Assembly: GCA_964405465.1 (NCBI GenBank)
Contig: CAYONZ010000024.1
Span: 1 to 54,697 of the forward strand
Source of the DNA: CAYONZ01 sp964405465
GTDB taxonomy: Bacteria > Bdellovibrionota > Bdellovibrionia > Bdellovibrionales > JAMPXM01
Direction of reading: 5' to 3'
DNA length: 54,697 bases
Position 1 is the stretch's first letter, and every line of letters starts with the position of its first letter. This document shows, piece by piece, positions 25,797-34,515 of this stretch. The position numbers and the translations under genes were made by a program. The notes under the pieces were generated by a model. That model saw only the letters and a program-made list of their open reading frames with translations. It did no database searches and was not told the origin of the DNA.

Positions 25797-26597
25797 ATGC
25801 AAGCCATTTATCGAATTTTTCTCAAAGGTCTTTTTGCCGTTCTCCCGCTGGCCATTACGATTTATTTTCTTCTTTGGTTGGCCGCCGCCGCTGAAGGAAC
25901 CCTCGGCGAGCCACTGCAAGAGGTCCTACCCAATAAATTCTATATCCCAGGAATGGGCGTCGCCGTCGGTGTTTTGCTCATTTTTCTAATTGGTCTGTTC
26001 GTGAATTCTTATGTGACAAGCCAATTTGTCGAGTGGCTCGAACATACAATTCAGAAAGTTCCGTTCGTCAAAGCCATCTACAATCCCCTACGAGATGTGA
26101 TGAATCTTTTTGGACAAAATCAAAAGCAGACTCTCAAGCGTGTCGTAATGGTCGACATTTCCCCAGGGAACTCGGTCATTGGCCTGGTCACTCGCGATCG
26201 GTTCGATGAATTGGCAAAACCTGAGACGCTGCCGCAGCCCCAAGGTTCTAGTTCTTCAGCTGTTTCTCTAACTATGTCTCCAGGTGCTTCTACAGCTGGT
26301 TCTCCATCTAATTCTCCAGTTACTTCTCCACCGGCGCAAATTCTTGCCCAACAACTCAAAAACAAAATAGTGGTCTTTGTGCCCTATAGCTTCGCGGTTG
26401 GCGGCATGAGTTTGCTCGTCGATAAAGATTTGGTGCACGAATTGGACATCCCAGTTGAAAAAGCATTACAACTCGCCATCACAGGCTGGATCAAATCAGA
26501 CTCGCCAAAAGGCGAAGGGTCAAGATCGGAGAAATCCCAGTCAAATGCCGCTGACCACATCACCCAGCCCTTAGAAAAATCGGGAGTTCAATCATGA
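25797..26597 (+). CDS. DUF502 family inner-membrane protein with Ser/Pro-rich insert
   Basis: The 266-aa protein has two N-terminal membrane helices (about 10-33 and 57-82) and the DUF502 core: VPFVKAIYNPLRDVMNLFG, VVMVDISPGNSVIGLVTRD, and IVVFVPYSFAVGGMSLLVDKDLVHELDIPVEKALQLAITGW. A low-complexity Ser/Pro/Thr segment (about 145-180) is inserted where relatives have a short loop. The family's biochemical role is unknown; members sit in the inner membrane. The stop overlaps the start of xthA by 4 bp (ATGA), so the two are translationally coupled. Confidence 0.85.
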   Translation: MQAIYRIFLKGLFAVLPLAITIYFLLWLAAAAEGTLGEPLQEVLPNKFYIPGMGVAVGVLLIFLIGLFVNSYVTSQFVEWLEHTIQKVPFVKAIYNPLRDVMNLFGQNQKQTLKRVVMVDISPGNSVIGLVTRDRFDELAKPETLPQPQGSSSSAVSLTMSPGASTAGSPSNSPVTSPPAQILAQQLKNKIVVFVPYSFAVGGMSLLVDKDLVHELDIPVEKALQLAITGWIKSDSPKGEGSRSEKSQSNAADHITQPLEKSGVQS

Positions 26598-27361
26598 AAC
26601 TCGCAAGTTGGAACGTAAATGGAATTCGCTCCGTTCAAAAAAAGGGTTTTATAGATTGGTTTCGAGATTATTCAGCCGATGTGGTTTGCCTCCAAGAAAT
26701 CAAAGCGCAAAAAGAACAGCTCACCGAGGCAGACCTTCTCCATCCCGAAAATTACCACTCCTTTTGGCATTCGGCTCAAAAACCTGGCTATAGCGGACTG
26801 GTCACCTACTCTCGTCAAGAACCAGAGAGCGTGGACTACGGAATCGGCGATGCCGAAATTGACAATGAGGGACGGGTTCTCACTTTACATTTCAAAAACT
26901 TCAGCATTGTGAACTCCTATTTTCCAAACTCACAGAGGGATCATGCGCGACTCGATTACAAGTTAAGGTTTTGCTCGCAGATGCTGAATTACCTTGAGAA
27001 ATTGCGAAAGAAGTCAGACACCGTTTTACTTTGTGGGGATTTCAATATTGCTCACAAAGAAATAGATCTCAAAAATCCAAAGAGCAATCAAGACAACGCC
27101 GGGTTTTTGCCAGAGGAGCGCGCCTGGATGGATGAGCTCTTGGCCAACGGTTATGTCGATACTTTTCGCGATTTCGAAAAAGGCCCTGGGCATTATTCTT
27201 GGTGGAGTTATCGGCCAGGGGTTCGGGAAAAAAATATTGGTTGGCGGCTCGACTATTTTGTTTGTGATCCCGACAGTCAGAAACGCCTCAAAAATGCAGG
27301 CATTCAATCTCAAGTGAAAGGTTCTGATCATTGCCCGGTCTCTTTAGAGATAACAACCTAG
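26594..27361 (+). CDS. xthA: Exodeoxyribonuclease III / AP endonuclease
   Basis: The 255-aa protein has all motifs of the ExoIII family: MKLASWNVNGIRS, DVVCLQEIKAQ (catalytic metal-binding Glu), SGLVTYSR, CGDFNIAHKEIDL (Asp and Asn of the active site), WWSYRPG, GWRLDYF and GSDHCPVSLE (Asp-His pair). It cuts DNA 5' to abasic sites and trims 3' blocks in base-excision repair. It is coupled to the DUF502 gene by a 4-bp overlap and followed by a terminator. Confidence 0.96.
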   Translation: MKLASWNVNGIRSVQKKGFIDWFRDYSADVVCLQEIKAQKEQLTEADLLHPENYHSFWHSAQKPGYSGLVTYSRQEPESVDYGIGDAEIDNEGRVLTLHFKNFSIVNSYFPNSQRDHARLDYKLRFCSQMLNYLEKLRKKSDTVLLCGDFNIAHKEIDLKNPKSNQDNAGFLPEERAWMDELLANGYVDTFRDFEKGPGHYSWWSYRPGVREKNIGWRLDYFVCDPDSQKRLKNAGIQSQVKGSDHCPVSLEITT

Positions 27362-27421
27362 GCCTGCTGTTCACACTAGACCTTCTCTTCAAAAGAATTC
27401 CACGATAAAGAACCCAAAGTG

Positions 27422-27496
27422 AACAGGTTATCACCCTCCGCCTTCTGGACTTCGCCCGAACGTAATCCAGACTAGCAAATACCTGTTTGTTTTTTT
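27422..27496 (+). terminator. Terminator with nested hairpin after xthA
   Basis: The outer arms AACAGGT (27422-27428) and ACCTGTT (27481-27487) are followed by a T-run (27490-27496). An inner hairpin TCTGGA/TCCAGA lies between them. The long loop makes it a less standard terminator, but position after xthA fits. Confidence 0.45.
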
Positions 27497-27508
27497 AAAC
27501 TGAAAGTC

Positions 27509-28924
27509 ATGCAAGCCAAGCTTTGTTCTCCAACAGAATTACACTTAAGTCTAAATGAGGATCCATCTCAGCCCAAGCAGGACGGCATCAAGACAGAAAT
27601 CCATATTGGCAAATCTATTTTTTCAACCTCAATCGCTGTGCTCATAGCTCCGCTTTGCTTTACGGTGATGCAATTGCCCGATTCTGCATTTGGGGCAAAC
27701 CAACCAATGCCAGGCCTGACCTCCCAGGAGCTTGATGAACCCTGCGCCAACATACTTCAAGAGCAAAAGCAAATACTTGAAATTCGCCGTCTTATCGATG
27801 AAGCGACACCGCTTCGTCATCAGGGAACCGCAAAATCAAGACTCCAAGAGATCGACCGTCAGATTGCGCATTGCCCGCAGATAAAAAAAATCTTACGCGA
27901 CGAACTCGCGTTTATCCATGTCATCAGGCAAGACAACGCCAAATCCGAAGAAGCAAATCGCCGCTTGTTTGATAAATTCGCAAGTGAGCTCAGTTTAGAT
28001 GAAAACACAGAAAAAAGAATAGACCAAAGAAATGCCAGCGAGAAATGCTATAGCATCAACCTCGCAAATCGGTTTGCGGCACCGAATACCCAGGCTCCCT
28101 ATGATTGGAGTTTTGCTTTTTCTGCAAGTGACTTGGCCTCGCGAAAACTGGGTAAACCGGTTTCAGCACTTGATATCACCAACTCTACAGCCATCAACTC
28201 AGGTTTGCCTGACGCCTTAAGAACCAATTCACCGGACTCCTGGCTTCACAATGCCTTTACTTCCTCGTCAGCCCAGCTCTCTGAATTTAAGACAGCAAGC
28301 CCATTGAAAGCACTTGAAAGTGCACGAAAAATCGGCTTTTGCTCTCAGGAGTATCTGGCCGACCGCGGAATCAACGAACAGAGCCTTCTGGTCTCAATCA
28401 AAGAAATTGAAAAATCGCGAAGTAAACTTGCCGAGGGTTTGGTTTTTCGCTGTAATACTTCGTGGCTGCAAATCTTTAAGGGGACAGGCCTCTTGGGGCT
28501 TGGTCGGGCCATCACCGGAACATCACCTGAGGATGTCATCAAGAGCCTTATAAATAATTCTTGTTTGGAGCGCATTCAACCTAAGACTGAAAACTTTGAA
28601 GTTCTGAGCAAAAAAAATCAGGTGGCAAAAGAATCACGGCAAAGTATTCGACAGCTTCTCGACGCCCAAAATGCGGCGACACTAACATTCTCTGGCGATC
28701 TCTTTGATGAGGATAAATCGCGCCCAGCTTCGCTCACGCTCGTTGGACGCCATTTCAATAGGCAAACATCACAATGCGAGTACTCGCTCAAGGCCGATTT
28801 TCGCGAGGCCTGCTCTAGCCAATCGCAACTATCTGCAAGAGATTACACCTGCCAAAATGGCTATTTCACAATCAACGAAGATCGCCTTTTATATCATTTA
28901 AAAGAAATCACCTGGATAAAATAG
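27509..28924 (+). CDS. Exported protein of unknown function, 471 aa
   Basis: I do not recognise a family. A hydrophobic signal-like segment (about 36-58, TSIAVLIAPLCFTVMQLPDSAFG) sits after a 34-residue polar leader, so the true start may be later or the signal unusually long. The mature part is helical and charged in its first third (EQKQILEIRRLIDEA, RNASEKCYSINLANRF). Eight or so cysteines are spread along it, which fits periplasmic disulfides. No repeats or catalytic motif stand out. It starts shortly after the xthA terminator and converges with the HD-GYP gene. The start has no strong ribosome-binding site. Confidence 0.6.
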   Translation: MQAKLCSPTELHLSLNEDPSQPKQDGIKTEIHIGKSIFSTSIAVLIAPLCFTVMQLPDSAFGANQPMPGLTSQELDEPCANILQEQKQILEIRRLIDEATPLRHQGTAKSRLQEIDRQIAHCPQIKKILRDELAFIHVIRQDNAKSEEANRRLFDKFASELSLDENTEKRIDQRNASEKCYSINLANRFAAPNTQAPYDWSFAFSASDLASRKLGKPVSALDITNSTAINSGLPDALRTNSPDSWLHNAFTSSSAQLSEFKTASPLKALESARKIGFCSQEYLADRGINEQSLLVSIKEIEKSRSKLAEGLVFRCNTSWLQIFKGTGLLGLGRAITGTSPEDVIKSLINNSCLERIQPKTENFEVLSKKNQVAKESRQSIRQLLDAQNAATLTFSGDLFDEDKSRPASLTLVGRHFNRQTSQCEYSLKADFREACSSQSQLSARDYTCQNGYFTINEDRLLYHLKEITWIK

Positions 28925-28996
28925 AAATTCTATCAGTAAATGCGAACACTCTCTCAAATTTGTTTTTTCTTTTGACCAGACTCAGAATGTCAGAAA

Positions 28997-30373
28997 TTAG
29001 GCAGAAATAGAACCGGCGCCGGCGGCCCGACCTTCTTTTTCAAGAATCTTTTTGAACTTCGAGATGAACTCAGGATTGATACTTCCATTTCGTTTTATCT
29101 CTTCAAGAGCTTGAACAGGACCCAAACGAGGTTTGCCTTCCTCGAGTCGCGTAAGATAATCAAACTGATCAGCAAACGAAAGAATCTGCGCTTCATCCGA
29201 AATTCTTCCAGCAGATAAGCCCCGAGGATATCCTTTACCAGAGAACTTTTCATGGTGCTGCAAGATTGCTTTTTCAACTGCAGGTGAAACGATAATTCGC
29301 TTCGCCTTAATCATATTCAAACTTTTTTCTGGATGTGAATAATACATCTCACGATCTTCATTACTCCACTCTGCTTCAGGCTTCACCAAGAGATCAGCAG
29401 GAAGTCCACCCATTCCTAAATCATGAAAGAGACCTGCCATCGCCAGGTCTTCAGGGTGTGGATGACCAACTCCAATTGCAAAAAGTGCGGCAAAGGTGGC
29501 GACATTTGACGAATGATTATAAGTATCAACGGACTCACCAACTGTTGCCATCAAGCGTGTGTACCAATCCGAACTTGCACCATTGGTGATATAATTGGAG
29601 ATGATGCCTTCACACTGAGCGATGGTCTGTTTTCCCTCAGCAAAATCTGACTTCAACGACTGGTCAAAAATGTCGGTGAAAAGCCCATGCACACACTCGC
29701 GCAATTTCTCTTGGCGCTCGGTTGAAGAAACTGCTCCGCTATCATTTGTCAGATCCTTGAGTCGTTTCGCCGAATACTGATAAAACTTCGGCATGTCCTT
29801 CGAATCAACAAACACACTATTCATCTGAGCTTGGCTCAATTTTTCAAGGCGTGACTCATCAAACGAAGTGTTGGCGCCCGAAAATTTAATATAGCGGCGA
29901 TTTAACGGCAAAAACACATAGGTATCAAATTCAAGAGTGCTATTGGCACTGAGGTCAAAAATGCGTACGGCACGAAATGACTTTTGCCCTTTGATGATAG
30001 TCAAAATCTGTTCACGGATCACTCGTTTAAGAGTTGCCATATCGAGCGGCAAACAGAAAGCTTGCGAGAATCCATTCTTTAAAAGGTTTCGGGGTTCGTA
30101 TTTGTCGACATCATAAGTGACATAGAACTTCGCTGTCCCTGGACATTGATTCAACAATACCTGAGCCAATTCAAATTTAGGAATTTCAGTCATCGCGTCG
30201 CCCGTAAAAATTGCGACAAACGTACCATCTTGCCATTCTTCATATTGTGACTCAAATTCAGCACGCGTCATGATAGAATGAAACTTCGCGCCAGCGATCT
30301 CGGCTTCGAGAAGCTTATGCGACTTTTCATCAAGTCCAATCAACAAAATGCGCTGGCTGACAACATCACTCAT
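28997..30373 (-). CDS. HD-GYP domain protein with receiver-like N-terminus
   Basis: The 458-aa protein carries an N-terminal region with receiver-like fold (RILLIGLDEKSHKLLEAE) but without the acidic pocket, a middle domain, and a C-terminal HD-GYP domain (about 280-440). The metal and GYP motifs are present: YNHSSNV, LFHDLGMGGLP, YYSHPEKS, ILQHHEKFSGKGYPRGLS, SFADQFD. The usual DGxGYP reads SGKGYP. HD-GYP enzymes hydrolyse cyclic-di-GMP (or cGAMP). ATG 30373 has AAGGA 5-6 nt upstream; an earlier start at 30415 adds 14 polar residues. It is third in a run CheX-like, CheY-like, HD-GYP on the same strand. Confidence 0.85.
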   Translation of the reverse strand: MSDVVSQRILLIGLDEKSHKLLEAEIAGAKFHSIMTRAEFESQYEEWQDGTFVAIFTGDAMTEIPKFELAQVLLNQCPGTAKFYVTYDVDKYEPRNLLKNGFSQAFCLPLDMATLKRVIREQILTIIKGQKSFRAVRIFDLSANSTLEFDTYVFLPLNRRYIKFSGANTSFDESRLEKLSQAQMNSVFVDSKDMPKFYQYSAKRLKDLTNDSGAVSSTERQEKLRECVHGLFTDIFDQSLKSDFAEGKQTIAQCEGIISNYITNGASSDWYTRLMATVGESVDTYNHSSNVATFAALFAIGVGHPHPEDLAMAGLFHDLGMGGLPADLLVKPEAEWSNEDREMYYSHPEKSLNMIKAKRIIVSPAVEKAILQHHEKFSGKGYPRGLSAGRISDEAQILSFADQFDYLTRLEEGKPRLGPVQALEEIKRNGSINPEFISKFKKILEKEGRAAGAGSISA

Positions 30374-30452
30374 TCGTTCCTTCTCACCATCCTGCTCTGC
30401 TTTATCAGGGACCACCGAGCGCCCCCAATGTTTCGAGCATTACCATCCAAAA

Positions 30453-30851
30453 CTAGCGATTTGCGGTCTTCTTGTAGGTATCTTCCAACTTCTGCTTCAA
30501 GGTATCTGCAGTAAACGGTTTTACAATGTAGTTGTCGACTCCAGATTTCACAGCCTCAGCAACCTGATGGCTCTCACTTTCTGCAGTTAACAAAACAAAT
30601 GGAATTGATTTAAACCGACTGTCCGCGCGAACTCGCTTTAGCAGATCAAGCCCTGAACAGTTGGGCATGTTCCAGTCAGAAATTACGAGGCCAATCGGTG
30701 GTTCAGCACTATTGAGCTGATCCCAACCCAACTGACCATCAGCTGCCTCAGTCAGATCTGTGAAGCCGATATCCTTACACGCTTTGCTCACAATTTTTCG
30801 CATTGTCAGCATATCATCTACAATCAACACTCGCGTCTTTGCATCAAACAT
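30453..30851 (-). CDS. CheY-like single-domain response regulator
   Basis: The 132-aa receiver has all canonical residues: acidic pair Asp12-Asp13 (LIVDDM), phospho-acceptor Asp59 (VISDWNMP), Thr89 (LLTAES) and Lys111 (YIVKPF). It is a stand-alone phospho-switch. AAGGAG lies 8 nt before the ATG. Upstream lies a CheX-like phosphatase that would dephosphorylate it, and downstream an HD-GYP enzyme it may control; the gaps are 94 bp and 79 bp. It closely resembles the receiver gene at 53389-53823. Confidence 0.93.
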   Translation of the reverse strand: MFDAKTRVLIVDDMLTMRKIVSKACKDIGFTDLTEAADGQLGWDQLNSAEPPIGLVISDWNMPNCSGLDLLKRVRADSRFKSIPFVLLTAESESHQVAEAVKSGVDNYIVKPFTADTLKQKLEDTYKKTANR

Positions 30852-30945
30852 GATCGAACTCCTTAACTTCCTTCTTCAATTCTTACAAAAAAAAACCACT
30901 TAAACAAATTCCTTTAAAGACATCAGTCCTAAGTCTAGCCTAAAA

Positions 30946-31776
30946 CTAACCTTGCTCCATGACGATTTCGACATGAAAACTTCCTGCGGTACTTTCAAAC
31001 GGCAGAATCAAAGCCGGGCTTCTTGCCTGATGATGAACCGTCAGGCGATCTCCAACTAAAACTGTCGGAATGGCTTTTTCAAGTGCATAGCCCTTCTGAT
31101 CATTCAATACAGTTTTGGCTTGTCCGAAAATAATATTCAAAAGTTCACCAGCAGCATCTTCAATTTCTTTAGTGATCTTTGCATGTTTTTCGCCCACCAT
31201 GTTTTCGTAAATCTGCAAAAACACGACAGCCGGAAAACAAATTGTAATCGATCCCTTGAAGTCCTGACTCACTAAACTAATGACACCCGCGATTTCCATT
31301 TGAATTTGCTCATCCGGTTTCTTGAGATAGGGTTTCCCTGGCTTCAATTGCGTATTTGCTTGCGTCTCAAGAACAGTCTTTGCTGCCATAATGAATGGAT
31401 TAATAAATTCAACGTCCACAGTCACCTTCTCAACTTGACCCTTAAATTTTTTCTGTGCTTCATCAATACTGCTCACACCGACAAAGACCGAGGTGAGCCC
31501 ATCCTGCTTAATTTGCGGTCCAAACTTGGCCGGAATATTTAAACAGTAAAGTGCTTTTTGATTGTTCTTCAGTGCCTGATTGAAAAGTACAAATGGCCTA
31601 TACACAGCCGAAGTAAATGCCTGCACCTCTTTGAAATCAAGAACATGGATGGCACAGGGCACGAGCAACCAGCCCTTTATTGCCACCTCAAGATCCTTAA
31701 CAACTTTTGCGTCAAGCATCGCCGGCAGGGTTATGACATTCACACCATTTTCTTCTACACTTTTAAATAGATCCAT
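30946..31776 (-). CDS. STAS-CheX fusion, CheY-P phosphatase-like
   Basis: The 276-aa protein combines an N-terminal STAS-like domain (about 10-115; VNVITLPAMLDAKVVKDLE, IHVLDFKEVQAFTSAVYRPF) with a CheX/CheC-type domain (about 120-275). The CheC/CheX phosphatase signature D-x3-E-x2-N-x22-P is matched exactly: Asp207, Glu211, Asn214, Pro237. CheX proteins strip phosphate from CheY, and a CheY-like gene follows 94 bp downstream. The STAS part may bind a partner or sense nucleotide. A paralogue with the same layout is at 53879-54697, also next to a CheY-like gene. Confidence 0.85.
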   Translation of the reverse strand: MDLFKSVEENGVNVITLPAMLDAKVVKDLEVAIKGWLLVPCAIHVLDFKEVQAFTSAVYRPFVLFNQALKNNQKALYCLNIPAKFGPQIKQDGLTSVFVGVSSIDEAQKKFKGQVEKVTVDVEFINPFIMAAKTVLETQANTQLKPGKPYLKKPDEQIQMEIAGVISLVSQDFKGSITICFPAVVFLQIYENMVGEKHAKITKEIEDAAGELLNIIFGQAKTVLNDQKGYALEKAIPTVLVGDRLTVHHQARSPALILPFESTAGSFHVEIVMEQG

Positions 31777-31973
31777 AGTTTGTTCTCTTCAAGGTTGTGA
31801 CATTAATAGTGTTTTATTCGGGAGTTCTAAAGATTTTCTAAATAGTCTAGGTTGTTTGATTTTCTCCACACAAGAGGAATTATTGCTATCTTCGCAGAAT
31901 TAAGGGCAGGTTCGCCATATTTTTCAACAATCCACCCCTCATCTCCGCAATCACTTAACAATTGAAATGCTCA

Positions 31974-32756
31974 CTACCCTCCCGATTTGAGACGATAATA
32001 TTCGCGAAAGTTCAAAGTGAGATTCTCGCGCTTCTCTGACCCCTCAGGCAATTGATCGCGAATTCTTTCAAAGAAGCCAATGTTTTTGGAATTTAAAAAA
32101 GGTAAGATCTGTGTCGCTACAACAACACTTGAGAGCGAGCTTCCATGCAGAATCAGCTTTGCCACTTCATTCTCTACCCGCCCTGCATAGTCCGGATGCT
32201 CATTGTACCTCCTAAGATCCTCTAACGCGAGTGTGAGGTTGCCATCTGAAAAACTCAATTCGAGTTCATGCTCATACAATGACAGCACCTCTTCGGTGAG
32301 ACCTTGTTGTAAAAAAATCTCGGTTAACACTCTCCGAATACGCTCATCTGCTAATGCATATAAATCAATTAATCCCGACATTTTTTCCCTGGCGAATGTC
32401 GTATGATCCAATTGCATTGCTCGCAAAAGTTTCTCGGTCGCCTCCACCAATTCAAGATGTGCCGCCTTGGCATCACTGCCATCAGCATAACAAGCGCGGC
32501 CGCGCCAGCAGGCCAATAGATTCTTTAGTTCATGATCACGATCCTCCGAGGCCGGCTGGCGATCGGTATGTGCCTGACTCACCTCTTTACTTTTAATTTC
32601 CTTTGCAGGACTCTGCTCCACAAGTTGAGCTCGATTCTGTAGTTCAGACTTGGCTTTCGAGCTCGATGCGACCGCCAAAGCCTCCCCAGTTCGCGACGCA
32701 CGAAGGTACAAGAGACCCGCCACACTCAAAAACAAGACCGCGGCTTTTTTTCTCAT
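31974..32756 (-). CDS. Exported or membrane-anchored helical protein, unknown function
   Basis: The 260-aa protein begins with a signal/anchor segment (MRKKAAVLFLSVAGLLYLRAS) and a charged linker (31-75). A helical domain with a Cys pair (LLACWRGRACYAD) follows, then helix pairs resembling degenerate TPR units (SLYEHELELSFSDGNLTLALEDLRRYNEH). Its start overlaps the stop of the transglycosylase gene by 4 bp (ATGA), so the two products are made together and probably act together on the cell wall. No family is recognised. Confidence 0.6.
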   Translation of the reverse strand: MRKKAAVLFLSVAGLLYLRASRTGEALAVASSSKAKSELQNRAQLVEQSPAKEIKSKEVSQAHTDRQPASEDRDHELKNLLACWRGRACYADGSDAKAAHLELVEATEKLLRAMQLDHTTFAREKMSGLIDLYALADERIRRVLTEIFLQQGLTEEVLSLYEHELELSFSDGNLTLALEDLRRYNEHPDYAGRVENEVAKLILHGSSLSSVVVATQILPFLNSKNIGFFERIRDQLPEGSEKRENLTLNFREYYRLKSGG

Positions 32757-34324
32757 TTGGCCTTATCGCCTTCGCGCTTGACCCAGAGGCTTTGCGTGAC
32801 CTCAGGACGCAAGTGTCCCGCATAAATAAATCCTGTTTGGTTTTGGTAACTCACCTCGATCGCGACAGCCTGATCAGCCCCCGTCAATTGGTACCCTTCT
32901 ATTTTTACAATTTGGCCCTTAGGAACAACCGCCAATATCTTGCCCCCCACACTTTCACGCAGTCGAATTCCACCGTCTCGAACCACTCGCACTCGTTCTC
33001 CAGTAGTCGCAAGCCCAGAGCGTGACTCCTCAGTAGAAAGCACTGTCACTGAGATCTCGCGAAGCTGTCCAGGCTGGTCGATTCGCACGTACCCACGGTG
33101 CTTTGCATTTTGCAAAAAATAGACAACCGAAAGTTTTTGCTCAATCTCTCGAATTTCAAAATCGATCACCTGCAAAGCCTCACTCTTCGAAACAAGCTGC
33201 TGTGCCCCGTGATCAACCCCCACAGAAAGCGCCAGGTCGTTCTCAATACGCACCCAAGACAAAGGTCGCACAAGACCCGGAATAATTTTTTCGCAAACGT
33301 AAAACCTTTCGGAATTCATCGAGGAAAAATCGATATCCAATCCCTGAAACCGCTTCGCAAACTCAGATAGGCAAACACGGTCACGAGGACTGTCCACACA
33401 AACCGATGAGTTTGCTTTAAACCAACAGGTTCGCCCTTCGGAGTCTGTTTTAAACTCTTCTGTCGTAGGGACCTCGCAAGTTTTTTCACGCATAAAACAT
33501 CCCACATCAAATGGTGCTTTTTGATTTGGATCGAGCCCACGCTCCCACTCCTGAGCCTGATACTTCTGCAAAAAATTTTGATCGTTTTTTCTCCAACGAC
33601 TCCAAGAATCCGTCCAACGACAGAGCTGGCTGATTCCGCCATTGTAGGCTGAATAAGAACTTCGAGCGCGCTTAGTCCACTCGGTGGGTTTTAGACATGA
33701 TGCTGAGCTGGCCTTCTCCCAGGCAACAAAAAGCTCATCCATGCCAGCCTTTAAATTTTGAACAAAATCGGCACCTACACCGGCTTGAATCAGGTCAAAG
33801 TGGGCTCGATCATCAATCTGCATCAGACCGTGACCATGACCGCGATCACCTCTCGTCATCTTTAATTTGTCCTGGGTAAAGATCCGATAATGGCTCCAAA
33901 AACTCTCCTGATGAGCACAAGCAAACACCAGGCGACGCCATGCCACTTGTTCATCGACAACCGCAGTGGGTTTGCGAGCTTGCAAGAACAAATTAGCTGC
34001 ATCTCTGATTACGGGATAAAGCTTACCCATGTAGCGAGTTCGCTCTTGATCACCTGCCTGATTTTCTATAAACAATATTTCTTTATATTTCTGGGCCGCT
34101 AGTTTTTCATCGAGAAAGCCGGAGGTATCACATCCATTTGGCACTTGTCCCCAGGTAAACGATCCGCCAACTGGGCTCGCACACTTCCAATAGTCTGGTG
34201 TGCTAGCCGCTCGCAACGCTGGACTTAGCATTATGATCGAAAAAAAGACAACGAGAGATCTTGATGTTGGAAGAGATTGGTTTCTCGAGGTGAAAAAAGA
34301 AAAATCTTTGCTGACTTTTGCCAT
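32753..34324 (-). CDS. Lytic transglycosylase-like exported protein with C-terminal SH3 domain
   Basis: The 523-aa precursor has a signal peptide ending near ALRAA (about residue 40). A lysozyme-like domain (about 125-260) has CAHQESFW with the presumed catalytic Glu140, GHGLMQI (164-170), and SAYNGG as in SLT enzymes. A Cys-rich middle part follows, and a bacterial SH3-type domain (about 440-515; RVVRDGGIRLRES...IVKIEG...GFIYAGHL) may bind cell wall. It would cleave peptidoglycan strands. ATG 34324 has AAGGAC 6 nt upstream and places the signal peptide correctly. Coupled to the downstream helical protein gene. Confidence 0.8.
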   Translation of the reverse strand: MAKVSKDFSFFTSRNQSLPTSRSLVVFFSIIMLSPALRAASTPDYWKCASPVGGSFTWGQVPNGCDTSGFLDEKLAAQKYKEILFIENQAGDQERTRYMGKLYPVIRDAANLFLQARKPTAVVDEQVAWRRLVFACAHQESFWSHYRIFTQDKLKMTRGDRGHGHGLMQIDDRAHFDLIQAGVGADFVQNLKAGMDELFVAWEKASSASCLKPTEWTKRARSSYSAYNGGISQLCRWTDSWSRWRKNDQNFLQKYQAQEWERGLDPNQKAPFDVGCFMREKTCEVPTTEEFKTDSEGRTCWFKANSSVCVDSPRDRVCLSEFAKRFQGLDIDFSSMNSERFYVCEKIIPGLVRPLSWVRIENDLALSVGVDHGAQQLVSKSEALQVIDFEIREIEQKLSVVYFLQNAKHRGYVRIDQPGQLREISVTVLSTEESRSGLATTGERVRVVRDGGIRLRESVGGKILAVVPKGQIVKIEGYQLTGADQAVAIEVSYQNQTGFIYAGHLRPEVTQSLWVKREGDKAK

Positions 34325-34515
34325 TCGACCGTCCTTGGTGATTCTCGTAGTTTGACACCAAATCTGCCACCATAGGGACATTCAGCGACTTCTCTCGACC
34401 TATTTTAGACCTACCTCCAGCAATCACGAGACCCGAACAGCAAATCAGATCGGAGAGAAAATCCGCGACCAACGTCAGACTTGTCTTAAAGTCGAATTTT
34501 GTCGAAACAGAGAAT

